DNA of 64,000 nucleotides from positions 36,830 through 100,829 of the forward strand of contig LGRX02034704.1 of the NCBI GenBank assembly GCA_001247695.2. The letters are read 5' to 3'. Origin of the DNA: Cymbomonas tetramitiformis. Its lineage: Eukaryota; Chlorophyta; Pyramimonadophyceae; Pyramimonadales; Pyramimonadaceae. The notes under the pieces are model-generated. The model did no database searches and was not told where the DNA came from. It was given only the letters and a program-made list of their open reading frames with translations. Shown one piece after another: positions 52,403 to 64,000 of this stretch (position 1 is the first letter of the stretch; the number at the start of each line of letters is the position of its first letter). Made by a program: the position numbers and the translations under genes.

Positions 52403-53543
52403 AGCACGTCAAACACGCAAGTGCGATATCGCACGGTTGTCTTCAAGAATAAATTGTTAGCTACAATATGTGATCGACAGGTCGTTCTTTGCCGTTATTA
52501 TGAAAGTATACCCACCCACCCACACACGCGCACACGAGTATCTGGCAAGGTGGGTGAACATAACATCGCGTCAAGGTGGGCAAGGGTGATGTAGATATGA
52601 TATAGGACTCGCCCCCCCCAGCTTCAAGCATAACTTGCTTTCTCGCGCGAGTGGAGTGTTGTGTGCCGATTGGCATTGAAAGTAGCTTATATAATAGTGC
52701 GTATATAATAGTGATAATAATACATACCTACGAAACACAGTTTCCCAGCAGTTTATCGCATTAGAGCCCCCGCTCTTGAAATCGGTACTCAAGATCTTCT
52801 TGCGACACAGCCACTCAGAACGCTGAACCTTAATGCCCCACCTAGTTCACTCAACCACATCAGCCACTTCCCACGAGTCAGAACTCATCAAGGTTGGGAC
52901 CGACCTGATAATCGGGAACCGATAATCGGCATCGTCCCGCTTTGAAGTTCCAGCCCCGGAGCCGCCCATTGGGCCCCCGAGGACTACCAGTGCCGCTTGC
53001 GCACCCAGCGCCAGCCACGTTCTGGCTTATTTCCCACGACATCCCCGCCCATATTTTGCGGATCGCCTGAACCTCAGTTCGGTGCGCCGCTACCCTTTCT
53101 GCCTTCCACCTCCAGCATCCACCGCCCGTTTAGCCTTCCTCCGTCGTCGTGGAGCAGGACATCATCCTGGCGATGCTCCCGGTCAGCCGCGCCCACCTTG
53201 CAATGTCCCGGTGTAATACCACAGCGCACATGGCGACATCGAGTCCAACACAGGACAACTGGTCGGATCATCAGGTACTCCTTGAGATATATCCCCCGAG
53301 TTCATCTGCTCCCACTCCAGCGGAATCCTCGATCCATTTTACTTCCGCCGAGGTCACGATTCGCAGAGGGGACACCTGCGCCCGCGATGATGCCCTATTC
53401 CCCCCTGAATATGACAAGTGCCCCTCATATGCTTTGAGGGGGAAATGCACGTGCGCTTATATGCCATATATAGCCTATTATGGATACGGAACATGATGCC
53501 ATTATCGTAGTAGACCAACTTCGTGATGGTGAATCTCGTTGGT
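52403..53543. other. Intergenic stretch
   Basis: Frames at 52997-53437 and 53149-53496 are open but overlap in different phases, and neither shows a domain. I do not call a gene. Confidence 0.3.
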
Positions 53544-53810
53544 AAGTTGTACTGGAATATCCTAGTTCACTGGATATCAGATAGTCCCGAACCGTGTGTG
53601 GATAAACTCAATAGATAAATAAATCCTAAGCTAGAAATACCCGGAACGGTCTCGGACGGTTTCGGAGTCTAGCCTACCTGTGACACAGCGTGTGTCACAG
53701 CACGAACCTATAGATCAGTCAGCAGTCCAGAGTTGGCCTAGTAATCTGGCATAGGGGCCTGCACCGGGACTCCCGGTCAGGGCTGCCTATACAGATTTCA
53801 GCAAGTTGTA
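53544..53810. repeat. Dispersed repeat R, isolated copy with target duplication
   Basis: 251 bp at 53552-53802 (CTGGAATATCC to CAGATTTCAGC), flanked by AAGTTGTA on both sides. This shows that R is a mobile unit by itself. Ends are only weakly inverted (CTGGAAT against CTGAAAT). An internal palindrome CTGTGACACAGCGTGTGTCACAG is present. Confidence 0.85.
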
Positions 53811-53879
53811 GTCAAAATGTCATAACGATATGTCTTTGGGTGACATGACATAACCTAGTATTTTTTGTCTAACGCCTAG

Positions 53880-54535
53880 TGGGACTGGTACACTATATAG
53901 CGGAACGCGATTTTTCATATAGTGGCGCACCTAACACCGGAAGATGTCATCGGGTTGTCAAGATCTTGTAAATATGTACTGTATACCAATCAAAATTTGA
54001 ACCGCCAGCAAAATCACAGTTCCGCTACATATTGCACAATTTCCATTATATCGATAGGGCGCGGTCCTCGTCGATTATTACCGAGGAATAATTCGATATT
54101 GTCGAGGCATCATTCATTAAACCCTAATCTCAATGTTTTGTTACTCAAGGCGGCTGATACCCAGGCTACTTAAACCGATATTTAGAGGGTCAAGATGACC
54201 TCGGATCAACATTTTGACAAGACACTACAGAAAGAGCAGCTCAAGAACTTGACAACATGGGTCCCCAAAATTCTAAAGGACCTTCGAGGAAGCCCCCCGC
54301 ACCTCTCATCAAATCGCGAATCAGCCAATTTCGCAAAGGGTAATGGTCAATAATGTGGTAGTTCCAATATATAGTGAGATTGGTACACTATGTAGTGGTC
54401 AATTCCACTATATAGTGGAACTGATACACTATATAGTGGAACTGATACACTATAAAGTGGAACTGATAAACTATATAGTGTACCAGTTCCACTATATAGT
54501 GGTACGCCACTATATAGTGTATACAAACCACTAGC
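53880..54535. repeat. Cluster of CACTATATAGTG palindromes
   Basis: The palindrome CACTATATAGTG or a one-base variant occurs at least eight times between 54370 and 54530, spaced 17-25 bp, with related sites near 53890-53925. Spacers GGAACTGATA and GGTACG alternate. No gene. Confidence 0.8.
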
Positions 54536-54622
54536 TTTTGCACCAACACCCTGAGTTTTTCATGTGCATTTTGCATGGTCGGGGTTATAACTTGCAAAAT
54601 ACTGGGCCAGAAATGGGCCCGA

Positions 54623-55533
54623 CCTAGCTGCGAATTATGCAAATGTCGGCGCGAGTCGACATTTGATTACCAACAAATTGCCTGTCGCAGGCGAAAACTT
54701 TGAAAATAAGGAATAATCCTTTTTTTTTTAATGATTGATTCCTTGATAGCATTTCCTTTTCTCACAACTCCTTCCATGGAAACGCGAGCGCGCTTTAGCG
54801 AATTACTTTGGAGGATCCATATTCTCGTCGCCTCGTTCAGATTGATCCGTTGAATTCGGAAGCGGTTCCACGGCAGTGAACACGGTGTTTGATGTGGAAC
54901 GCTTGAACAGTGAAGAAATGGGCGGATCCTCTTTGGACAACGTTGCGCCGTGTTTATTCTTCAGGTGCGTTTCCATATAGCCCTTGCGAACTTCCTTGTG
55001 GCAAATACGACACGTTGCCTTTTGACTATGCGACTGCACCATAATTAATATGTAATATCGATGCGTAGCTCCTCTCTGTCCCTCGTGCCTTACCACTTAG
55101 AGAAGAGGAACTACTGAAATCAAGTTCGCCGTCTCTTCCTCGCCAAAGTTACAAACACCTACCGTGAACTGTAATCTAATGCTAATCGAATTTGTACTGT
55201 TTCGCAATGTCGCGAGTCTCCACAACGACGATATGACATGACGGCAGAAATCGAAGTGCAAAAACATACGCTCCAGCGTTTAAAAAAATGCCCTCGAATC
55301 ACGAAGGTTAAACTTCAACTGTGAACTGAACTCGGAACTCGAAAAACGGAGAATTTGTAGGTACCAAGATATTGCCCCAAATTACCAATTTTCCGGGCTT
55401 TAAAAATTCAATTCCCACTTCCCCCCACCACGACAGAGGGCCCGCGGGCCCCTGGGTCACGATTGCCACCTTTCCCACCAACTTTTGTCATAGCGAGCCA
55501 AGCTTGCTCCGACCTGCATAATTCGCAGCTAGG
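54623..55533. mobile_element. TIR element enclosing a zinc-finger ORF
   Basis: A perfect 19-bp TIR, CCTAGCTGCGAATTATGCA at 54623-54641 and its inverse at 55515-55533. The 911-bp interior contains a minus-strand C2H2/BED-like zinc-finger ORF, the usual N-terminal domain of several transposases, but no catalytic domain, so it is probably an internally deleted derivative. I see no clear target duplication. Confidence 0.65.
54803..55096 (-). CDS. BED/C2H2-type zinc-finger ORF
   Basis: 97 codons on the minus strand; the likelier start is the internal ATG at 55042 (MVQSHSQK), giving 79 residues. The motif CRICHKEVRKGYMETHLKNKH (C-X2-C-X12-H-X4-H) fits a BED or C2H2 DNA-binding finger. The rest is short and acidic/Ser-rich. 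Inside a TIR element, such a finger is most simply the DNA-binding end of a transposase whose catalytic part is lost. It could instead be a first exon of a longer gene. Confidence 0.5.
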   Translation of the reverse strand: MVRHEGQRGATHRYYILIMVQSHSQKATCRICHKEVRKGYMETHLKNKHGATLSKEDPPISSLFKRSTSNTVFTAVEPLPNSTDQSERGDENMDPPK

Positions 55534-57883
55534 GGGGCTGAAGTGCGGCTTACAGTAAATCATGAATAGCGCGCTTAGCGCTTGTGTGTCTTGGCAGGAA
55601 ATGACAACACCGTCGACCTCGCCTTACCGCAGTTTCTTTACTTTATTGTGTTCACCGCATATGCGCATATATCGTAGTGCCTCGCTTTGTTTTTCTGCGA
55701 TCCACATCGACCTCGATACATGACTGTGAAAGATATAGCCGGCGGACATTAATTAAAGCTGATCGTAGTGATGCGAACAAACTGCATCACCGGCACCGAA
55801 ACACGAGGTGTTAATGCGTCGCTAGCAAAGTGATTAGGTTGACCAACTTATAATTTCGGATTATTTTCAAATCTATCATGCCTGTACGTTTTGCCGACGG
55901 TCAAACGCGAAATAACAGTGAGCGCAAACTAGCTGCTGGAGGAAACGGTATTTCTCTCGACAATTCTTGCGACTTCTAAATATCGATAGCATGCACCGGC
56001 AATGTCATTTCCCCCTCATCAAGCAAATTCGTGCCACCTAGCCTGGCAACATGCCAAGATTTGTCGAAATTCTCGTATCATTGGCGAAGTAGTGAACACA
56101 CGGTAATCTGCGGTTTATGGCGGAAGGAACATTTCGATCATTTGATGATGACCTCGCACGCGCTGATGACATCCGTGTTTGTTCTAGGCAGATGTACTGT
56201 ATTTTTCAGGTGTCGTTCTTGACTCGGTCTTGGCATATATATCCACAGGCAGGCTAGGCAGGCGCTATGCAGGCTGGACAGACTTAGGCAGGCTAGGCAG
56301 GCTATGTAGACATAGGTAGACGAAGGCAGCAGCGATCGACTTCTAACGTATCATTTTTAAAAGTCCCCAACGCGCAACGAGCGAAAGTCGAGAAATATAA
56401 GCGGAATTGTCTGCAGATCCCACATACGCAATCGCCTCTTCGTCTGTCACGGTGCACGCATACGTGCATCGACACAACCTTGCCGTTTCACACAATCTCG
56501 CACAACCGTCTTCTTCAGAGTACAATGCCTTCATACCTTGCCATACAGCACTTTCCCCCCATATACTATTCATTTTATTCCCGGAGTCCTCAATATATAA
56601 ACGCGTCAGCATCATTATTCTCTACGGTGTATATCGCACTGAAAGAAATAAAAAGTACAGACAACCGCAGGATTACAATATGGCAGTGAATCGCTTATTT
56701 AGCAAGTTCAACGGCATGCTATTATTAGAAATGTGAATGTGGGGTGCTGGAGTACTATTGTTTCACAAGGTGCATTGACTTATCGGGAGGGTTTTCGATA
56801 TATCCATACACATGCATGTGGGAAATGCACGATATCCCTAACTAACATAGGCTTTGCCACGGTTATACCGACGGTTATATGCTGAAAAATCCTCCAGATA
56901 TATCGACCGGTCTCCTCAAACCTAACTACTCTAGTATGCCATTTACAAGGTTCCTATAAATACATATACGGTGTTACGCTCGAGATTCTTCTGAGATGCC
57001 AACCGCGCGGCTCTGCTGTATTTATCGAAGCTAGTAGCTTTTCTAAGCGGTAAAGACTAAACGTTTAAATTACCATGTGACTTAGATCAGCATGTCAATA
57101 ACGATCGCCATAAATTAAATATGATGGAAAATGAAGATCTGCCGAGTATCTGCCATCTGGTATAAAACAGTGTTCATTACACATGAATTGCGCCGTACGG
57201 CATAATGTTGCGAGTGACATCACGAACGCAAAACACACACAACCACAGCATGCTGATAAGAAGTTAAACATGCTTGCACGTTAGTGATATCTTGTCGAGG
57301 TGTATCAAACACACCAAAGAGACGCACGTAAGGCTCGTGACAACTGCAGCGGAATTAAACCCAACCATCGATATACGATATTTCGTTAGCAAAGCCAGGT
57401 GTCTTCGAACCGAGCTGCATAATTTGAAAAATAAACACATATATCAAAATGAATGCATGCCGCCTGGTACGCAGTGCACATATACGTAGATTGCGCCATC
57501 TTCGAGTACATAGAGTATGTCCGCATAATATCTAGTTTTGCATTGTTTACTTTGCGTAGTGCAAGCGTGTACATAGCCATCCGGTCGATGCACACATTAG
57601 GATCTTCCTAAGAAATTTTGTATATCGTTGAAAAAATCAGTATTAATTAAGATTTTCCGAACCTGAGAGTTCTGCGATAAGCAATAGTGATATGGTATAC
57701 TTAGTTCTACAAGATCTCACAAGTGACACGTTTCGCTTCTGGAATGATTTGAAAATTTACCCGCGAGCATCCCATTGCACACGTGCAAGTTGATATCGCA
57801 TCGTGCATAATCAGTGCTGGAACTTTCAAAGCCCTGACACATGCCCACTCCCGATGAACTTCGTTGACTTATTCTGCTTTCAT
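55534..57883. other. Intergenic stretch
   Basis: No gene recognised; ORFs here overlap in several phases without domains. A short array of GGCAGGCTAGGCAGGC-like units lies at 56245-56330. Confidence 0.35.
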
Positions 57884-58915
57884 TTATTCACGATCCGACC
57901 TTCGCATATAGCGGGCAGCTAACCATGAATGCAGCATGCATGGCGGTCGTTCATGCAACCCAACTTTCATATCTACTGCCGCACGGCGCTGCTGTGGTTT
58001 GCTCTGTGTCCTTTCACTGCTCTTTCCGGTGGATCCTGATGACTGGGTCTCCTGGTCCACAACGATTGATGCCGATTGGCTGCTTTCGACGCTTGTTTTC
58101 CCGGCGGTTGAAGATCCCAGTTTGCTATCGCTTGATTCTGAATGCCGGCTTCCACAACTTAAAGAGACTATCATAGAGTTCGACGAGCCGTCCGTGCTCT
58201 CAAGAGAAGTAAGCCTGTCCCCAGCAGCACTGTAGAACCAGCCACTCCATAAATCAGCGACTCATTTCTTGAATCACCACAACACGTGATCACAGGTTAC
58301 ATTCGGTGTTTACCTCAGCAGTACTCAATGATAGGAACCAAAACATCAGCCCCTAAGCTTGCAGCGCAACGGGGTACATATACTGAAGTACACTCGCAGT
58401 TCAGCAACAATGGCAGCACATATTCCTATTGCATCATCATTAAGGCCTACTGACCCAGGATGCAGATGTGGGAGCCTGGCGCCCATGCTCCTGTGTTGTT
58501 GTAAACGTGTGTCCGTCTATGCGTTCGATACAGAATGCGAACTCTACCATTTGATATAAAACCTTTACTCGCATCCTAAAATTTGGAATGAAACTCGGCA
58601 AAACAAGGAATGTTAGCATCACCTATTATACAAAGAATACTCGGTGAGAGAGCCGCTGGAGACACTCGGTGCTGCGTGAGCTGGCAGTGCGAGTCTCCTT
58701 ATCAGTGCATCACCCAGGCTCTCTTCATCGGACAGCCCGGCCAACAGCGCGCTAATGTCATCCAGCTCAAGATCCTTGCTCGTCTGCAGCGTTCCCACAC
58801 CCCAAGGCAGAGCCTGGCAGATGCACCCTAAATAGCGCAGGAACCTGAGCAGAGTTGCCCGCACCTTTGTAGGCGCGCGGCTAATCCAATTATCAAATCG
58901 TGAATGGCAGCGCAT
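57884..58915 (-). other. Possible 3' exons or separate small ORFs
   Basis: Two minus-strand open frames, 57884-58174 (Ser/Thr/Gln-rich) and 58619-58915 (with DLELDDISALLAGLSDEESL and then GDALIRRLALPAHA), have protein-like composition and lie downstream of the hydrolase gene on its strand, so they may be its last exons. The opposite strand at 57936-58235 is also open and plausible (DPDDWVSWSTTIDADWLLST). I cannot decide between them. Confidence 0.3.
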
Positions 58916-59595
58916 TATCTTCTAGCAAAACATTTTGGCGTGGGAGTATAATCACACTTCAAGCGGCAGCTGAGAGAAAAAGGTAGTTTGGCCCTGGACG
59001 CCCTGGAGCCATCAGAATGTGGCTTAAGCGGCTCCGGCCTGACACGCCATTCGTTTTTCACATCTCATGCAGATCTATATGGAGCAACGTCGAGGTCCAC
59101 AGAACCGGAAGTGATTGGGGGCATCGATCAGAGTTTGAAGAAGTGCAAAGCAGCGCCACGTCAGGATTGCAGGATGCTTAGGCAGAACCGATTAGGGGAG
59201 CAGCGTGTGTTGCACCTGTACCGCCCACCCCTCTTCCTCTTTCTCCAGGGGACTAGCCACATCCGTGGTGTTACCGCTCTGCGCCATCTTGCCCCACAAG
59301 GGTAGAGGAGGCGTGGCTACGATGGACGGCTTGAAAACTAACTCGCCGCCCGATGCCGATACTGCGCCTCCAGGGACCATCCCGCACCCTCCCTCCAGAC
59401 CTCGTGAGGCTGTTTGCACCATCCAGGGAAAGAAAGCGAGAGAGGGAATCTGAAGAGTTATGGGGGTCTAGGGGGGTCTAGACGTGGCACAAAGTTAGAG
59501 GAATGCCTATGCACCAGGACCGGCCTTCCACAGACTCACTGTATGGAGGCATTGGCAATCAACGGGAGCAGCGGACGACATAGAGATGTTAGATA

Positions 59596-62500
59596 TCACC
59601 CAAACCCAGCGAGGTGGGGCATGTAGGCGAAGCACTGACCCAGGTTCCCGCCAGCAGGAGCCGGCGCCGCATTCAACGAAAGATGCTGGCCGATGCGGTT
59701 GACGGTAGGTAACCCGGCAGATCCGTCCGATTCCCGAGTTCTTTCTGCTGAGGACCCTTCCTTGCCGTCGATCGGGGAGCCAAAGACCATCCTGCCATCC
59801 TCGAGGTGCGCTCCAGAAGGGTGCTTCTTGGCGGGCTGTGATGGAGTCGGGAGTGGCTCGGCGAGGTGCCCTGGTGCCGGACTCGGGGCTGTGTTGGTGG
59901 CTAATGTGGCTGCCCGATTTGCGAACCCCGTGTTGTGGGAAACGTCGAAGAAAGCAACGGAGTTGGCGGAATAGCTCGAGGAGCTCACTAAACATGGGCT
60001 GGCGGCTCGAGGCACCCCTGGGACGCAAGAATATCCCCAGCTGGCGTCTCGGTCACTAGCGAGCGGACTCGATAAAGCCTCCTCCGGTGCCGTCCTTTGT
60101 GATGTGGCCATCGAGCTTGGCTTAGGGGAATGTGCTGCCGCCAAGCCTGGCTGACTTAGCGGTGCTGCTGAGGCCAATCGATCGGAAGACAGTACTCCAG
60201 AGGCGCCCGGCTGACATAGCGGTGCTGCTGAGGCCAGTGGCTCGGAAGACAGTACCCCAGAGGCCCCCGGCTGACTTAGCGGTGCTGCTGAGGCCAATCG
60301 TCGAGGCAATTGCTCCAGAGGCCCCCGGCTGACTTAAGCGGTGCTGCTGAGGCTAATGGTTCGGAAGAGTGCGGTGCGGAGGCGTTTTTCAAGCTGAAGA
60401 AAAACGCTGGCGTGCCCATATTGCTGGGCTGCAATGTGGAGGCGCGCTGCTGACTTAGCGGTGCTGCTGAGCCCAATCGATCGGAAGACAGTACTCCAGA
60501 GCCGCCCGGCTGACTTAGCGGTGCTGCTGAGGCTAATGGTTCGGAAGAGTGCGGTGCGGAGGCGTTTTTCAAGCTGAAGAAAACGCTTGCTGCGCCCATA
60601 TTGCTGGCTGCAATGGAGGCTGCCGACTTAAAGGTCGCGCCAAGCTTGAGGCCAGTGGCTCGAAGACAGCACCGCACGCCCGCGCTGCTGACTTAGCGGT
60701 GCTGCTGAGCCCAATCGATCGGAAGACAGTACTCCAGAGCCGCCCGGCTGACTTAGCGGTGCTGCTGAGGCTAATGGCTCGGAAGAGTGCGGTGCGGAGG
60801 CGTTTTTCAAGCTGAAGAAAAACGCTGGCGTGCCCATATTGCTGGGCTGCAATGTGGAGGCGCGCTGCTGACTTAGCGGTGCTGCTGAGTCCAATGGCTC
60901 GGAAGACAGTACCCCAGAGGCCCCCGGCTGACTCAGCGGTGTTGCGCTTTGGGTGCTCATCACAGCACCTGACAGATGAGGTTGAATCTCACTGGTAGAG
61001 TCGCCTGATGCTCGTGAATCCACGGTCGCCACTGTGGAAGGTGCATTCTGATCCGGATGAGATTCCTTCGAGATGCAAGGTGCACCCACACTTCCATTAC
61101 CAAGCGGCTGCATTCCAGCTGTGGTGGTCTGTACCTCCCGTGGGGGGAGGGGGGCTGAAGTGACACTGCGAGGCAGCAGCAGCGATCTAATAAAATAAAC
61201 TGCACTGTGAAAAAAAGGAGTGTTGACGCGGTCCGTAGTGTGGTCCCCGCTAAACTGCAAATTATACCCCCCTCCCCCGGGAAGTGAAGGCATGTCACTA
61301 CAGTAGCCAATGAAAAGCATCTTTGCCGACATCCAGCCTAGGCACCGCTAGTCTCGCGGAGTGGCATTGCTAACTTCCACGCTGAAAGTGCGGCATGCAA
61401 ATCTTATTCGCCCACCCTCTCGCCCAGTGGTGGCGGCCAATCCGGAGGCAAAGCCCACGAGGCACTGTGGCAGGCCGCGGAGCGCCGGCCGAGGAACGCC
61501 GGGATGGCGCACCAGATCAGCTGCTTGGGGCCCGTGTAAGCCGCGTGGAGGTTGGACGAGTGCCGGGAATCCACCAGCGTGTCGCTCTAAACAAACCCAA
61601 TCCCTCAGTGCGCTCCGCTCATGCAGGCTGGAAGCGAGGCCGAGGGGAGTCAAATGCAGCAGCAGGGCCCTGTCACACCTAGCCGCCATCTCGAGGGAGC
61701 CACGTGGACGTGGACACCTGGCATACACGGCTGGGAACTGAAGGACTCAAGCGCTCTCACCTGCGCATGCCCGAACATCGCGGGAATCGTACACTTCTTT
61801 GCCGCCTCCTGATCTCCGGCACCGGCCAAGCATGATCCCCCCCCCTCGCGTCAGCCAGGCCGTGTAAAGAGTCAGCCAACCGAAGATCCATCCTATTTCT
61901 TGGCACTCTTCGTCTCCGCATCACTTGCCTCTTCGTCTCCGCATCACTGGGCTTCGTCTCCGCATCACTGGGCATCACAACGCTGGAAACCGTTGCCCCC
62001 CCCCACACCGGCAGCATGTGGCGCCACGTGCACCCCTGCTGATTCGCGCGTGCCATCTGCCGGAGCTGTTTCCAGCGGCCCCTCTCGAAATTGGGCACGA
62101 ACCCCACAATATCGCCACAGCCATCCATGTGGACCCTGCAACATTGCAAAGTCTTCCAATACATATCCCTGACAAAGCACTGCCGGCGAAGGTGTTGCGT
62201 GCGGATACGCCATCAGCAGCCACAAACGCAAAATGGCTCTGAGCGTTGGACTGTGGCGGCGGAAGAGGGACAGAGGGGTAAAAGGCTGTCGCCACGGAGA
62301 ACAGGGCCCACCAGTGCGTCGTTAGCGTTGATGTCCCAGCCGTATCGCTTGATCAATACACTTCTGATCCTCGCGGCCACCCCTTTGGCTACTTTGAGGG
62401 GCATGCTGAAACGTTCCGCTGCCAACTCCAATAGCTACACCATGCACCCTCCCGCACCTCAACGTGGACGCAAGGGAGCTTGTACGCATACGGACGAGCG

Positions 62501-64000
62501 AGCATGTATCAGGCATGGGGATCAAGAATGCGCAGGACCGCGAAGGTGGCAGCAGGGAGATCTCAGATGAGGGCTGCACCAGATCGGTGAGGCGCTGGTA
62601 GGGGCTATCAAGCACGAGGCACTTGATGTTTGCGGGTTTGGAGGCCGCATGCAGTAAGGCCGCCACCGCACCCATGGATCGGCCCTGTACTCCAATCAGC
62701 CCGCCCCTCGACCAGGATCAATCCCGGCCCTCCATATCACGGGGATCCTAAAGTCAATCCTGCCGCCAATCTGCAACAGCACACAGCAAAATACCAGCGC
62801 CGTTTGCAAACAGTTCTTTGACGGTGGAGAGCGCGTGCTTGGCGGTGGGGAGATGGCTCGGGTAGCTCGGGGATTGGAGGCGGACCGGCTTCAGTGGCAC
62901 AGCTTCAGTGCGCGCACAGAGCAGTCACAGAGCCCGGGTGGCTCCAAGAGGCTTAGGAGGACCGGCTTCAGTGGCACAGCTTCAGTGCGCGCACAGAGCA
63001 GTCACAGAGCCCGGGTGGCTCCAAGAGGCTTAGGCGGACCTGCCCTCGTCTAGTGAGCTCCGGAAAATCCGGATGAGCGTCGCGAAGTGTGCGCTGAACC
63101 CTTCAATCTCCAGTGTGGGTACATAGTGCAGCCGACTTTCGGATAGTGTAGCCGACATACCACCAACACTGACAACCCTCCACAAACTTTGAAGCCGAAT
63201 GCAAAGCAGCATGGATGATAGGATGTGCCGATCATTGAGTGGCAAACACGGATACTGATCTCTGGGTGTCTGAGGAACCGAACCCTGCTCGCATGCCCCG
63301 CAGTCTAACCCTGAGGCTCTCAGCGGATGGATGGAAAATGCTGGTCGAAGAAGTCAAACCATTGGAGAGAAAGTGGAAGATGCACGGAGGCAGCAACCAA
63401 AAGCGAGCACTGAGATGCTCCCCGGAAGGAACACGGGAGACACAGAGTGCGGTTGTCAAACAGCACCCTCGCAACACAAATAGACCAGTCCGCTACATTT
63501 GTCAAGAGGCATGACCCGCTAGAAAGGTGCCACGTGGACAAACGCATACCAACACTCAGTTCCACGTGGCGGCCATCCCGTGCACATCGAGGTGCCCTTA
63601 CCTCTGATTCAAGTCTGGGGGGAAGCAGAACCGAATCACTACAACAGCAGGTGAGTAAACAGTGATGCACAATGGGCAGAAAGTATCCGCATATTGGGGA
63701 AGAGGCTTATATGCACGGTTTGGGTTTTACCCAAAGGGCCAAAGGTCCGACCCAGGGGATAAGGTCCAAGTGCTCGAAGACGTCTGCGAGGTCGTGCGCC
63801 TCCTTGTACCCGAGTGTCACATGATCACCCTCTGCCACCCCGCAATGTGACACGGGGCGTCTGTCGGGGGCCGCTGGCCGGCGGAGGTACAAGCAGAGCT
63901 ATACCGGGACAAGTCAAAGCTGCACGCTGCAGTGATAGTGTCTGCATGTTGGCCGCACATGCCTCACCCTCGCTCGATGTTGGCCGCACGAGCCTCACCC
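59596..64000 (-). CDS. Alpha/beta-hydrolase with repeat-built C-terminal tail (5' end beyond the window)
   Basis: Multi-exon minus-strand serine hydrolase of the plant type with a GRSMGA nucleophile elbow. Exons in order: about 63905-63925 (SFDLS); 63860 to about 63760 (CGVAEGDHVTLGYKEAHDLA); about 62709-62580 (IGVQGRSMGAVAALLHAAS; LVLDSPYQRLTDL), giving the nucleophile Ser; 62434-62312, exactly 41 codons (MPLKVAKGVAARIRSVLIKR); 61808-61761 (CTIPAMFGHAQ); 61586 to about 61513 (SDTLVDSRHSSNLHAAYTG), giving the acid Asp; and from 61254 (FSGDHTTDRVNTPFFHSAVY), giving the His of GDH. All three triad positions are present. The junction between the last two needs a one-base adjustment with the visible donor, so that splice is unresolved. 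After the fold comes a long low-complexity tail with repeated ASAAPLSQPG and SGVLSS units to about 59596, which changes frame within the repeats. The substrate is unknown. Confidence 0.75.
60130..60935. repeat. Coding-type tandem repeats in the hydrolase tail
   Basis: Units of about 62 bp with GGCTGACTTAGCGGTGCTGC and a longer composite unit (TTTTTCAAGCTGAAGAAAA, CCCATATTGCTGGGCTGCAA) repeated at about 60330-60560, 60565-60640 and 60715-60880. Copies are nearly identical, so recent amplification or gene conversion is likely. Differences in unit length change the reading frame. Confidence 0.85.
62884..63037. repeat. 77-bp tandem duplication
   Basis: Two copies of a 77-bp unit (ACCGGCTTCAGTGGCACAGC to GGCTTAGGAGG), differing by one base. 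It lies in an intron of the hydrolase gene. Confidence 0.9.
63940..64000. repeat. 30-bp duplication at the right edge
   Basis: ATGTTGGCCGCACATGCCTC and ATGTTGGCCGCACGAGCCTC with CACCCTCGCT between them; the array may continue beyond the window. Confidence 0.6.

Noticed and set aside
52997..53496. Overlapping plus-strand ORFs of 146 and 115 codons
   Set aside because: Pro/Ser-rich in two phases with no domain, splice context or homologue recognised.

Overview
The window is eukaryotic nuclear DNA, most consistent with a large, repeat-rich green algal (prasinophyte-like chlorophyte) genome. Three things suggest this: plant-type protein families split by GT-AG introns, GC-rich genes standing in AT-rich intergenic DNA, and a very dense load of LTR retrotransposon and TIR-transposon debris. 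The organism assignment is inference. Only three host genes can be supported: (1) a roughly 14 kb, many-exon gene for the AP-5 adaptor subunit beta-1 (AP5B1, + strand, 23570-37730); (2) an apparently intronless multi-pass membrane protein of the HTTM / vitamin-K-dependent carboxylase-like type (+, 48954-50909); (3) a multi-exon alpha/beta-hydrolase (-, about 59596 to beyond the right edge) with a repeat-built C-terminal tail.

Layout. 1-3.2 kb: decayed Ty3/gypsy-type pol (RT-RNase H). 3.7-5.7 kb: a 21-bp palindromic satellite, then a segment bounded by inverted repeats that carries a broken SAM-domain-like reading frame and a TA-flanked MITE. 6-23 kb: a nest of transposons. Two broken gag-like genes on the minus strand (8.8-12.15 kb and 12.8-15.3 kb) are interrupted by a MITE and by members of a TIR transposon family described here. 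An almost intact gag-only LTR retrotransposon (19.2-21.75 kb) sits in an older repeat whose empty counterpart lies at 6.4 kb. 23.5-37.7 kb: AP5B1, with several introns filled by minisatellites. 38-48 kb: AT-rich DNA with a third gag-like gene, a tRNA-Ala-like sequence, a second non-autonomous LTR element and another TIR element. 49-51 kb: the HTTM gene. 51.8-55.6 kb: a hAT-like MITE, a dispersed 251-bp repeat, and a TIR element enclosing a zinc-finger ORF. 57.9-64 kb: the hydrolase gene and possible extra exons.

The strongest new signal is a DNA transposon family with TIR 5'-TGGCTACT and exact 4-bp target duplications (CTTG, TCAA, TATA). Each complete copy carries four roughly 18-bp palindromes at fixed distances from its ends: about +15 and +45 at one end, about +20 and +222 at the other. 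The arms covary between copies, which suggests a constrained transposase-binding architecture. Excising one copy (11319-11992) and one MITE (9493-10049) in thought leaves a continuous gag-like reading frame across both sites, so the nesting order can be read directly. A second theme is a set of gag-like proteins with an elongated zinc-knuckle motif, some with a C-terminal hydrophobic segment, in LTR elements that lack pol.
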